In this document: piece after piece, positions 15,604 to 23,562 of the stretch
Numbering within the stretch: the first letter of the stretch is position 1
Layout: every line of letters begins with the position of its first letter
Source: CG2-30-58-95 sp964618215
Lineage (GTDB): Bacteria; Chloroflexota; Anaerolineae; Anaerolineales; Villigracilaceae
Direction: 5' to 3'
Assembly: GCA_964618215.1 (NCBI GenBank)
Contig: CAZTZE010000020.1
Span: 1-64,000, forward strand
Length of the DNA: 64,000 bases
The notes under the pieces: model-generated
What the model was told of the DNA's origin: nothing
The model's input: the letters and a program-made list of their open reading frames with translations, nothing else
Database searches by the model: none
Position numbers and translations under genes: made by a program

Positions 15604-15657
15604 ACCTCCGAGGTCTTCGCGAAGCACTCCCCCAAGGGGGAGCAAGACCTCGGAGGT
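15604..15657 (+). promoter_or_regulatory. leader hairpin upstream of sufC
   Basis: Perfect 14-bp outer arms (acctccgaggtctt and its complement) enclose a second hairpin with 7-bp arms (ctccccc/gggggag). It lies in the predicted leader of the suf message, 22 nt before the sufC start. It could attenuate, protect the 5' end, or be a dispersed repeat. Confidence 0.7.
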
Positions 15658-15679
15658 TTGCCAACACAAGGAGTCTTTC

Positions 15680-16459
15680 ATGTCCGAGTTAGTCGTCAAA
15701 AACCTGCACGTCAGCATCGAAGGCAAGGAAATCCTGAAAGGCCTCGACCTGACGGTGAGACAGGGCGAAGTGCACGCCATCATGGGTCCCAACGCTACGG
15801 GCAAATCCACGCTGGCGTACACACTGATGGGACATCCCAATTACACGGTGACGGGAGGGGAGGTCTGGTTCAAAGGGCAGAATATCCTCGAACTGGAAGC
15901 CGATGAGCGCTCGCGACTGGGCTTGTTTTTGGCGTTCCAGTACCCGGTCGCCATCCCGGGCGTGAGTGTGGCGAACTTCCTGCGCACCGCGCTGAATGCC
16001 CGCCGCCGCGCCGCCAATCCCGAAGATAAGGGCATGCCCATTCCCGAATTCCGCAAGATGCTCAAAGAGAAGATGGAACTGCTCAAGATGGATTTCGCTT
16101 TTGCCGGGCGCTATCTCAATGATGGATTCTCCGGCGGTGAGAAGAAGCGCGCCGAGATCTTGCAGATGGCGACGCTCAAGCCGGAAATCACCATTTTGGA
16201 TGAGACGGATTCGGGCCTGGACATTGACGCGCTGCGCATTGTCGCGGAGGGCGTCAACGCTCTGACCGGTCCCGACCTGGGCGTGGTCGTCATCACGCAC
16301 TACCAGCGTTTGCTCAACTATATCAAGCCGCAATTCGTCCACATCATGCTCGACGGGCGCATCGTCGAATCCGGCGGCGCGGACCTGGCGCTGCATCTCG
16401 AAGAGCAGGGTTACGATTGGGTGCGCGAAAAGTATGAGAATGGAGAGAGTAGTAAATAG
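15680..16459 (+). CDS. sufC: Fe-S cluster assembly ATPase SufC
   Basis: A 259-aa ABC-type ATPase that works with SufB and SufD as the Fe-S scaffold. Walker A is GPNATGKST (about residues 36-44), the signature is FSGGEKKR and Walker B is ITILDETDSGLD, the last typical for SufC. The start follows aaggag. It is the first gene of sufC-B-D-orf-S-U-Rieske and is driven by the consensus promoter at 15555-15583. Confidence 0.96.
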   Translation: MSELVVKNLHVSIEGKEILKGLDLTVRQGEVHAIMGPNATGKSTLAYTLMGHPNYTVTGGEVWFKGQNILELEADERSRLGLFLAFQYPVAIPGVSVANFLRTALNARRRAANPEDKGMPIPEFRKMLKEKMELLKMDFAFAGRYLNDGFSGGEKKRAEILQMATLKPEITILDETDSGLDIDALRIVAEGVNALTGPDLGVVVITHYQRLLNYIKPQFVHIMLDGRIVESGGADLALHLEEQGYDWVREKYENGESSK

Positions 16460-16520
16460 AGAATAGAGAGTAGTTTTGTGCTCATTCACTACTCTCGACT
16501 CTCTAATCTCTACTCACTGA
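16446..16520. repeat. hairpin-forming word-repeat spacer
   Basis: The left arm repeats tagagaatagagagtagt and the right arm repeats actactctcgactctct, which are complementary, around a loop of about 13 nt. It lies between sufC and sufB and includes the last codons of sufC. Confidence 0.75.
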
Positions 16521-16527
16521 TGTTACT

Positions 16528-19143
16528 ATGAGCGAAGACGCCAAGATTTTGGAAGACATCGGCCAATACAAATACGGCTTTCACGACCCGGAGAATTACG
16601 TCTTCAGGTCGCAAAAAGGCTTGAGCCGGGAAGTGGTGGAAAATATCTCGCGCATGAAAGGCGAGCCGCAGTGGATGCTCGATTTCCGGCTCAAGGCGTT
16701 GGAGCATTTCCAGAAACGACCCATGCCCACCTGGGGCGCGGATATTTCCGGCTTGAATTTGGATGATATTTACTACTACATAAAACCCGCCGAAGCCCAG
16801 AGCAAGTCCTGGGAGGATGTGCCGGATACGATCAAGAATACGTTCGAGAAACTGGGCATTCCTGAAGCCGAGCGCAAGTTCTTGGCGGGAGTGGGCGCGC
16901 AGTATGAATGTTTAAGCGAGGATACGCGTGTATATACAGCGCGTGGAGCTGTGCCTATTCGGGATGTTGTTCCTGGAGATGTAGTCTTTTCCCTTGATGA
17001 AACAAAAAATGAAATTATTTCTGCGCCTGTCAGGGCCACTGTGCAAAAGGGGGAACGTCAGGTCTTTGAAGTCAAAGTTGGCACGAGAAAAATACGCGCT
17101 ACCGAGAATCACCCTTTCCTCGTGTTGGAAAACATGCGACTCCCTGGCCGACAGCGCGGGCGTTTTAGCCGCACATGGAAATACATGCGTGATTTGAAAC
17201 CGGGCAATCTGGTTGCAGTCGCCAAATCCTTACCAGATGTGGGACAATCCTATACACTGCAACAGCCGAAGATAAAAACGGAAGTTGTGGGTCGCAATCA
17301 AGCCGTCGAATATCCGCTTGACATCACCGGTCGCTATAATCCTGTCGCGCTGCCTCTGCGGACGAATGATGAACTAATGTGGTGGCTCGGTTTGTATATC
17401 GGCGATGGGTTTATCCATCGTCATCCAGGGGCGGATAAAGCACGGGTTGAGTTTGCCATCCCTGAAACAGATGAAACCTTGCGCTCAGAATTTAAGAGCG
17501 CGACAACGCGCCTGTTTGAATTATCTGTGGCCAATGGCGATCCATATCGGACGACGGTTTATTCAACAATTGTCGCTCGTTTTCTGGAAGTCAATGGCTT
17601 CACAGGCGGTGCGCTTGAAAAACGCGTTCCACTATGGGTGGCATCTTTACCGCAGTCACAAATACTGGCGTTCCTTGGCGGCTATGTGGATGCCGACGGT
17701 TATGTTCGTGACCATGCAAAGAATAAAGATGTTGTCCTGACTAGCGCAAACGCTGAGTTATTGCAGGATGTTCGCAACCTGGCGGCATTGTGCGGAATCG
17801 GCACATCCAATATCCATCGTTTTGAGGGGAAGCATCCTCACGACGAAAATAGGATAATGGTTGGCTACCGCATGATGTTCAGCGGCGATTTTGAACGTCT
17901 TGGCTGCCGCTCTGAACAACGACTCTTGCGTATGGGCAAGCGCAAATTCCATCACAGTTTTTCCATGGCGGAGAATACCAGTTTCCGCAAGCATGTCAAT
18001 GAATTCTTCGGTTATGCCCGCATCGAGTCCATTGCACCCGCTGGTGTGGAGACGGTTTACGATATCGAAGTGGACGGTACGCACAACTTCGTAGCCGAAG
18101 GATTGATCGTGCATAATTCCGAGATGGTGTACCACTCCATTTTAGACCATCTCGAGAAGCAGGGTGTTATCTTTCTCTCCATCGAGGATGGCCTGCGTCA
18201 GCATCCGGATTTATTCCGCGAGTATTTTGGCACGGTCATCCCAATCGAAGATAACAAGTTCGCCGCGCTGAATTCGGCGGTTTGGTCGGGCGGGTCGTTC
18301 GTTTACGTGCCGAAGGGCGTCAAAGTGGACCTGCCGTTGCAGGCCTACTTCCGCTTGAATACCGCTAACATCGGCCAGTTCGAGCGTTCGCTGATTATCG
18401 TGGATGAAGGTGCGTATGTACACTACACGGAGGGCTGCACCGCACCCCAATATACCACCAATTCCTTCCACTCCGGCGTGATCGAGATCATCGTAAAACG
18501 CGGAGCGCGTTCGCGCTATACCACCATCCAGAACTGGTCCACCAATGTCTATAACCTTGTCACCCAGCGCGCCAAGGTCTTTGGCGACGCCACGCACGAA
18601 TGGGTGGACGCCAATTTGGGAAGTCGCGTCACCATGAAGTACCCCTCCTGCTACCTGATGGAACCCGGCGCGCACGGCGAGATGCTTTCGATGGCTTTCG
18701 CCGGTCCCGGCCAGGTGCAGGACGCGGGCAGCAAAATGGTGCATTTCGCGCCCAATACCAGCAGCAAGATCACCTCCAAGTCCATCTCGAGGGGCGGTGG
18801 ACGCGCCTCGTACCGCGGCCTGCTCAAGGTCTATAAAGGTGCGCACGGTGTGAAATCCAACGCGGTCTGCGATGCCCTGCTGCTCGACCCGCAGTCCCGC
18901 TCGGATACCTATCCCTACATCGAAATTGACGAGGATGACGTGACCATCGGCCACGAGGCCTCCGTCTCGAAGGTGGGTGAGGAACAGCTCTTCTATCTCA
19001 TGTCGCGCGGCCTGAGCCAGGAGGAAGCCACCACGATGGTCGTCTCGGGCTTCATCGAGCCGCTGGTCAAGGAACTACCGATGGAATACGCGGTAGAAAT
19101 GAACCGCTTGATTCAACTTCAGATGGAAGGCTCGATTGGCTGA
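16528..19143 (+). CDS. sufB: Fe-S cluster assembly protein SufB, intein-containing precursor
   Basis: An 871-aa precursor. Residues 1-127 and 531-871 are SufB (468 aa when joined), the scaffold on which Fe-S clusters are built with SufC and SufD. Conserved SufB parts include SGGSFVYVPKGVKVDLPLQA and YVHYTEGCTAPQY. Residues 128-530 are an intein inserted after GAQYE and before SEMVYHS. No good ribosome-binding site precedes the ATG at 16528, as with several genes that follow word-repeat spacers. Active SufB requires splicing, so the intein could make Fe-S assembly depend on conditions. Confidence 0.95.
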   Translation: MSEDAKILEDIGQYKYGFHDPENYVFRSQKGLSREVVENISRMKGEPQWMLDFRLKALEHFQKRPMPTWGADISGLNLDDIYYYIKPAEAQSKSWEDVPDTIKNTFEKLGIPEAERKFLAGVGAQYECLSEDTRVYTARGAVPIRDVVPGDVVFSLDETKNEIISAPVRATVQKGERQVFEVKVGTRKIRATENHPFLVLENMRLPGRQRGRFSRTWKYMRDLKPGNLVAVAKSLPDVGQSYTLQQPKIKTEVVGRNQAVEYPLDITGRYNPVALPLRTNDELMWWLGLYIGDGFIHRHPGADKARVEFAIPETDETLRSEFKSATTRLFELSVANGDPYRTTVYSTIVARFLEVNGFTGGALEKRVPLWVASLPQSQILAFLGGYVDADGYVRDHAKNKDVVLTSANAELLQDVRNLAALCGIGTSNIHRFEGKHPHDENRIMVGYRMMFSGDFERLGCRSEQRLLRMGKRKFHHSFSMAENTSFRKHVNEFFGYARIESIAPAGVETVYDIEVDGTHNFVAEGLIVHNSEMVYHSILDHLEKQGVIFLSIEDGLRQHPDLFREYFGTVIPIEDNKFAALNSAVWSGGSFVYVPKGVKVDLPLQAYFRLNTANIGQFERSLIIVDEGAYVHYTEGCTAPQYTTNSFHSGVIEIIVKRGARSRYTTIQNWSTNVYNLVTQRAKVFGDATHEWVDANLGSRVTMKYPSCYLMEPGAHGEMLSMAFAGPGQVQDAGSKMVHFAPNTSSKITSKSISRGGGRASYRGLLKVYKGAHGVKSNAVCDALLLDPQSRSDTYPYIEIDEDDVTIGHEASVSKVGEEQLFYLMSRGLSQEEATTMVVSGFIEPLVKELPMEYAVEMNRLIQLQMEGSIG
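16909..18117 (+). mobile_element. SufB intein with LAGLIDADG homing endonuclease
   Basis: A 403-residue intein (precursor residues 128-530). Splicing block A starts with Cys128 (CLSEDTRV), block B has RATENHPF with His195, and the end is GLIVHN followed by Ser531 as the +1 residue. Two LAGLIDADG helices are intact: LGLYIGDG (about 287-294) and FLGGYVDADG (about 382-391), each with its acidic residue, so the endonuclease is probably active. The DNA is visibly richer in A+T and uses different codons from the surrounding sufB, consistent with horizontal arrival. Confidence 0.95.
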
Positions 19144-19190
19144 TTGCGGATTGCGGATTGCAGATTGCAAATTTCAGATTGCGGATTGTT
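19141..19190. repeat. word-repeat spacer (gattgcggattgc)
   Basis: The words gattgcgg, gattgcag, gattgcaa repeat across the sufB-sufD gap. They leave an open frame that would wrongly add 20 residues to SufD. Confidence 0.75.
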
Positions 19191-19195
19191 GTGGT

Positions 19196-20542
19196 ATGAG
19201 TATAATTACTGAGAAAGCCAATGTGGTTGTATCCCGCGTCCGGCGCGCCGAAAGTGCAGCGCGGGAATTTACTTTCACCGCGGACGACATTCCTTCCGGC
19301 GCGCTGGTTGATTATCGCCGCCGCGCCTGGGAGACATACAACCGTCTTTCCCTGCCGACGACTGCCGAGGAAGCCTGGCGTCGGACGGATTTACGCGCCC
19401 TGCCCGCCGACTCGTTCCGCTTGCCGGAGGATGGCTTATATGAGTCTTTGCCCGATGTGCCGGAGGAGCTCCTCCAACCGCTGGCTGCCGATGCCCACGG
19501 CGGACAGATAGTTCTTTTACCCGGTGGTTCCAGCGTTGAATTCGCCGAATCGCTGACTCGCAAAGGCGTCATCTTCACCGATCTGCGCAGCGCCGAACGC
19601 GACCACCCCGACATGCTTGTAAAAATAATGGGCGAGATCGTTCGCCCGGAGGAAGGCAAATTCGCGGCTTTAGCCGCAGCGCTTTCGCAGAATGGCGTGG
19701 TATTATACGCCCCCAGAGGTGTGCGCATTGACCAGCCTTTGCACAGCATCCTGTGGGGCCCCGGCGAGGATTTGGCGCATCTCTCTCACATCCTTGTCTG
19801 GGTGGATGAAGGCGCATCCGTCACCTACGTCCACGAATCCGCCTCGCCGGATGAAAGCGGCGCGGCCTTGCACGCCGGCGTCGTTGAAATCAAGGTCGGC
19901 GAGGGCGCAAATCTGCGTTTCGTCGAATTGCAATCCTGGGGCCGCCAGGTCTGGAATTTTTCGCACGAACGCATCCAGGTCGGGCGGGATGCGAACCTGG
20001 ACTGGATTTTCGGCGCGGTCGGCAGTCGTCTGACTAAAAATTTCTCTGATCTGGATTTGGTTGGCGAGGGCGCAACCGGCCGCATGTCCGGTTTTTATTT
20101 CACAGATGGCAGCCAGCACCTTGACCACGATACGCAGCAGAATCATCTTGCCCCACACACCACCAGCGATTTGCTGTTCAAAGGCGCGCTCAAGGGCAGC
20201 AGCCGCTCGGTCTGGCAGGGCATGATCTACGTCGCCCCCGGCGCGCAGAAAACCGACGGTTACCAGGCCAATCGGAATCTCATCCTCAGCCCGAATTCGC
20301 GCGCCGATTCCATCCCCGGCCTGGAAATCCTGGCTGACGACGTGCGCTGCACGCACGGCGCGACGGTCGGCAAACTCGAACAGGAACCCCTGTTCTATCT
20401 CAAGTCGCGCGGCATCCCGGATAAGGACGCCGAACGGCTGCTTGTGGAAGGATTCTTCGACCCAATTATGCAACGCATCTCATTCGAAGGTGTACGCGCC
20501 CGCTTCCAGCAGGCTATTCATGAAAAGACGGCTGCAGAATGA
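19196..20542 (+). CDS. sufD: Fe-S cluster assembly protein SufD
   Basis: A 448-aa SufD, beta-helix partner of SufB and SufC. Features seen are IDQPLHSILW, EGASVTYVHES, FKGALKGSSRSVWQGMIYV and RCTHGATVGKLEQEPLFYLK with the conserved His, plus the family end DKDAERLLVEGFFDPIM. The ATG at 19196 is used because the upstream frame is word repeat. The stop overlaps the possible early start of the next small gene (ATGA). Confidence 0.94.
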   Translation: MSIITEKANVVVSRVRRAESAAREFTFTADDIPSGALVDYRRRAWETYNRLSLPTTAEEAWRRTDLRALPADSFRLPEDGLYESLPDVPEELLQPLAADAHGGQIVLLPGGSSVEFAESLTRKGVIFTDLRSAERDHPDMLVKIMGEIVRPEEGKFAALAAALSQNGVVLYAPRGVRIDQPLHSILWGPGEDLAHLSHILVWVDEGASVTYVHESASPDESGAALHAGVVEIKVGEGANLRFVELQSWGRQVWNFSHERIQVGRDANLDWIFGAVGSRLTKNFSDLDLVGEGATGRMSGFYFTDGSQHLDHDTQQNHLAPHTTSDLLFKGALKGSSRSVWQGMIYVAPGAQKTDGYQANRNLILSPNSRADSIPGLEILADDVRCTHGATVGKLEQEPLFYLKSRGIPDKDAERLLVEGFFDPIMQRISFEGVRARFQQAIHEKTAAE

Positions 20543-20610
20543 CTACCAAACCTCTTGCCACTGACCAAAGCCATAAATACACTAAAAGAAAATCTTCTCG
20601 GGGAGGGCCT

Positions 20611-20907
20611 ATGGCGCAATATGGTTTTATGCGTTCACCCGGAATCGAACACGCCTTCGAGGTCGGCGATACAGTCGAGGTCTATTGCGACCATGAGAAA
20701 AGTAATGAGCGGGTGCGCGGCTGGATGAAAGGTATTGTTGTCCAGGTGGATAACAAAATGGTCGCGGTGCAATTCCGCACCAACGTTTTCCTGACCGATG
20801 GCTGGATGGTGCCGGATAGAATTCTCTGGTATCCATTCACCTCCGAGCATCTCCGCCCGGCCGGAACGCAGAAGAAATTGGGGAAGAAGGAAACTCTTGA
20901 ATATTAG
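20611..20907 (+). CDS. small protein of unknown function in the suf operon
   Basis: A 98-aa protein that I do not recognise. It has a predicted beta-rich core (VGDTVEVYCDHEK, GWMKGIVVQVDNKMVAVQF) like a small SH3-like or beta-barrel domain, then a Lys-rich tail; one Cys is present. I choose the ATG at 20611 because ggggagg precedes it; an open frame reaches back to 20539, overlapping sufD by 4 nt. Its place between sufD and sufS suggests a role in Fe-S assembly, which is an inference. Confidence 0.65.
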   Translation: MAQYGFMRSPGIEHAFEVGDTVEVYCDHEKSNERVRGWMKGIVVQVDNKMVAVQFRTNVFLTDGWMVPDRILWYPFTSEHLRPAGTQKKLGKKETLEY

Positions 20908-20990
20908 AGAATAGAGAATAGAGATTAGAGAATAGGGATTAGAGAACGGATACGAATATAAAGTCCGCCGATTAGGCCTTCGGCATTCTC
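20905..20990. repeat. word-repeat spacer (tagagaatagagatt)
   Basis: The words agagaatag, agagatt, agagaacg repeat on the left, with ggcattctcgattctc as a partial complement on the right. This fills the gap before sufS. Confidence 0.65.
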
Positions 20991-21010
20991 GATTCTCATC
21001 ACGGACAGCC

Positions 21011-22243
21011 ATGACCAGCTCACTTGATCTTTCCAAAATTCGCGCTGACTTCCCCATCCTGAGCCGCGCTGTGCGCCCCGGCGTGCCGCTGATCTATCTG
21101 GATTCGACGGCGACCGCGCAAAAACCCGTTGCCGTGCTCTCGGCGATGGATTCTTACTACCGCCTGAATAATGCCAACATCCACCGCGGTATCCATACGC
21201 TGGCCGAAGAAGCCACCGCCATGTACGAAAATGGACGCGGGCTGGTCGCAAAATTCATTAATTCGCCATCTGCAAAACAGGTGATTTTTACGCGCAACGC
21301 CAGCGAATCATTGAATCTGGTGGCTTACACCTGGGCGCGCGCCAACCTGAAATCGGGGGATGTCATCATCTTGACCGAGATGGAACACCATTCCAATCTC
21401 GTTCCCTGGCAGATGCTGGCTGCCGAACGCGGGGTGACCCTCGAATTCATCCCAGTCACAGAGGATGGTTTGCTCGACCTGGAAGCATATAAAAAGTTAC
21501 TCGAATTTCAGCCCAAACTTGTCGCCTTTACCCACATGTCGAATGTGCTTGGCACGATCAACCCCGCCGGGGAGATCATCCGCCTGGCGCACGAAGCCAG
21601 AGCGATCACGCTGGTGGACGCGGCGCAGTCCGTGCCGCACATTCCAGTGGATGTGCAAGTCCTCGACGTGGACTTCCTGGCTTTTTCAGCGCACAAGATG
21701 CTCGGCCCGACCGGCATCGGGGCGCTGTATGGCCGGCAGTCTCTGCTCGAATCCATGCCGCCGTTCCTGGGCGGCGGGGATATGATCAAGGCGGTCCATC
21801 TGCGTTCGTTCACCCCCAATGCCATCCCGTACAAGTTCGAGGCTGGCACTCCAGCCATTGCCGAGGCGGGCGGATTCGGCGCGGCAGTGGAATACCTGAC
21901 CGGGGTCGGGATGGATGCGATTGCCGCCTATGAGCATGAAATCATTGCCTATGCGCTCGAACGTTTGGAAGAAATCCCCGGCGTAAAAGTCTTCGGCCCA
22001 GCGGCTGAGAAAAAAGGCGGGGTGGCGGCCTTCACGCTGGAAGGCGTCCATCCGCACGATGTGGCCCAAATCCTGGACGGCGAGGGCGTGGCGGTGCGCG
22101 CCGGTCATCACTGCGCCCAGCCGCTGCATGAAAAGTTCGGCCTCCCGGCCACCACGCGCGCCAGTTTTTATCTCTATAACACCCTTGCGGAAGTGGATAA
22201 GCTGGTCGAAGGCATTTACAAAGTCAAAAAAATATTTAGCTAG
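21011..22243 (+). CDS. sufS: cysteine desulfurase SufS
   Basis: A 410-aa PLP enzyme that takes sulfur from cysteine for Fe-S assembly. The PLP lysine is Lys229 in SAHKMLGPTG and the sulfur-accepting Cys368 is in RAGHHCAQPLH. EMEHHSNLVPWQ is the usual PLP-ring motif. No strong ribosome-binding site precedes the ATG. The gene is 11 nt ahead of sufU, its sulfur acceptor. Confidence 0.96.
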   Translation: MTSSLDLSKIRADFPILSRAVRPGVPLIYLDSTATAQKPVAVLSAMDSYYRLNNANIHRGIHTLAEEATAMYENGRGLVAKFINSPSAKQVIFTRNASESLNLVAYTWARANLKSGDVIILTEMEHHSNLVPWQMLAAERGVTLEFIPVTEDGLLDLEAYKKLLEFQPKLVAFTHMSNVLGTINPAGEIIRLAHEARAITLVDAAQSVPHIPVDVQVLDVDFLAFSAHKMLGPTGIGALYGRQSLLESMPPFLGGGDMIKAVHLRSFTPNAIPYKFEAGTPAIAEAGGFGAAVEYLTGVGMDAIAAYEHEIIAYALERLEEIPGVKVFGPAAEKKGGVAAFTLEGVHPHDVAQILDGEGVAVRAGHHCAQPLHEKFGLPATTRASFYLYNTLAEVDKLVEGIYKVKKIFS

Positions 22244-22254
22244 AGTAGTGAACG

Positions 22255-22650
22255 ATGGAAGACCTTTATCGCGAAATCATTATAGATAGATATAAGAACC
22301 CCGCCTACAAGGGCCGCCTCGACCCACACGATATCGCCTTTGAAGACGATAATCCGCTCTGCGGCGATCACATTGGAATTACCCTGCGCGTGGATGGGGC
22401 CGGAAAAGTGACCGAAGCGCGCTTTGACGGCAAAGGCTGCGCCATCTCGCTGGCCTCGGCTGACTTGCTGATGGAATCCATTGTTGGCAAAACACTGGAC
22501 GAAGTCAAAGCCCTGACCAAACAGGATGTGCTCGATTTGCTCGGCATCGAACTTGGCCCGGTGCGCCTGAAATGTGCGTTGCTTTCACTTAAGGTGTTGA
22601 AGGCGGGTGTCTACGGCCTGGGCGAGGCAAGTGATGAATTGGTGGAATAG
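22255..22650 (+). CDS. sufU: sulfur-transfer protein SufU
   Basis: A 131-aa SufU of the zinc-binding, IscU-like group that takes persulfide from SufS. Zinc ligands are Cys36 and Asp38 (NPLCGD), Cys62 (GKGCAISLAS) and Cys107 (RLKCALLSL). It starts 11 nt after sufS and ends 2 nt before the Rieske gene. Confidence 0.94.
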   Translation: MEDLYREIIIDRYKNPAYKGRLDPHDIAFEDDNPLCGDHIGITLRVDGAGKVTEARFDGKGCAISLASADLLMESIVGKTLDEVKALTKQDVLDLLGIELGPVRLKCALLSLKVLKAGVYGLGEASDELVE

Positions 22651-22652
22651 GG

Positions 22653-23000
22653 ATGTTCAACTACACCAAACTTGATCTCGCCAAAATCGAATTTGTCGAA
22701 ATCGCTCCCGCCAGCGAACTGCCAAACGGCGAGCGGATGTTTGTGACGATTGGCGATAAATCCATCGTCATCTTTAACATCGCTGGAAATCTGTATGCCA
22801 TCGCGGACGTTTGCTCGCACGACGAAGGCCCGCTCGGCGATGGCGATTTGGAAGGCCACGAAATCGCCTGCCCCCGCCATGGGGCGCACTTTGATATCCG
22901 CAGCGGGCAGGCGTTGCAATTGCCTGCGGTTGTTGATATCCCCGCCTATCCCGTCCGTGTGCGGGGGGAGATGATTGAGATCGGAATCCCGAAAGATTGA
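22653..23000 (+). CDS. Rieske-type [2Fe-2S] ferredoxin
   Basis: A 115-aa single-domain Rieske protein with ligand motifs CSHDEGPLGDG and CPRHGAHFD. Such proteins donate electrons to oxygenases, or in suf operons may serve redox roles in cluster assembly. It is tightly coupled to sufU and is the last gene of the operon. Confidence 0.92.
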   Translation: MFNYTKLDLAKIEFVEIAPASELPNGERMFVTIGDKSIVIFNIAGNLYAIADVCSHDEGPLGDGDLEGHEIACPRHGAHFDIRSGQALQLPAVVDIPAYPVRVRGEMIEIGIPKD

Positions 23001-23012
23001 CGAGGGATGAAA

Positions 23013-23486
23013 CTATAACAGACTGCGTACTTCGGCCTCGATCATTTCCACGGCCCTGTCGAGCGCTCCCCGGACCTCGGGACTGAGCGCCGCACCCAGG
23101 CCAAACTCCCGCCCGGCGATCCCAATCAATGTGATGCGGCAATCATTCAGGGCCGGGTCGAGTGAGCGGCCCAGTTGCAGGGTCTCGGCCACGCCCCAGC
23201 CGTGGGCGGATTGCGAATCCGGTCTGAAGGCGGACACTTCGTGCGGGCCGAGCCGGAGCAATGTGCCGGGCGGCGCGGAACTGTGGACCGCGTCCACTAA
23301 TATGGCCGCTTCGGCCTCTGCGAGGAAATCCAGCAAACCCAGGCCGATTAGTTCCACCATTTCCACCCGGACTTCTGGCCGGCTCGCCGTTTGCGGGAAG
23401 GTTGCCTGCCATTGGCGCACGGCCTCCATCCCGGCGGCGTCGTCGCCGCGCAGGCTTTGACCGGTTCCAACGACGATGATTTTCAT
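23013..23486 (-). CDS. NiFe hydrogenase maturation protease
   Basis: A 157-aa member of the HyaD/HycI protease family that trims the C-terminal peptide of the hydrogenase large subunit after nickel insertion. The family start VVGTGQSLRGDDAAG with acidic metal ligands, the motif ILVDAVHS and the His in SAHGWGVAETL are visible. The ATG at 23486 is chosen because family members begin right at this strand. It is the last gene of the hydrogenase operon, beside its presumed substrate. Confidence 0.88.
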   Translation of the reverse strand: MKIIVVGTGQSLRGDDAAGMEAVRQWQATFPQTASRPEVRVEMVELIGLGLLDFLAEAEAAILVDAVHSSAPPGTLLRLGPHEVSAFRPDSQSAHGWGVAETLQLGRSLDPALNDCRITLIGIAGREFGLGAALSPEVRGALDRAVEMIEAEVRSLL

Positions 23487-23508
23487 GCCAGTTGACCCTT
23501 GCTCAAAC

Positions 23509-23562
23509 GTAGGGCAGGTTTCCATACCTGCCCATAGATGGCGGGTAAGAAACCCGCCCTAC
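23509..23562. repeat. double hairpin repeat between hydA and the protease gene
   Basis: gtagggc and gccctac form the outer ends; inside are gggcaggt/acctgccc and ggcgggt/acccgcc stems. The right end touches the hydA stop codon. Confidence 0.65.

Noticed and set aside
15604..15657. Riboswitch in the suf leader
   Set aside because: A simple nested hairpin without a recognisable aptamer core; it is listed only as a leader hairpin.
19136..19195. N-terminal extension of SufD (and similar ones of the second acyl-CoA dehydrogenase and SCP2)
   Set aside because: The added residues are translated word repeats; internal Met codons match the family starts, and ribosome-binding sites support them for the dehydrogenase and SCP2.
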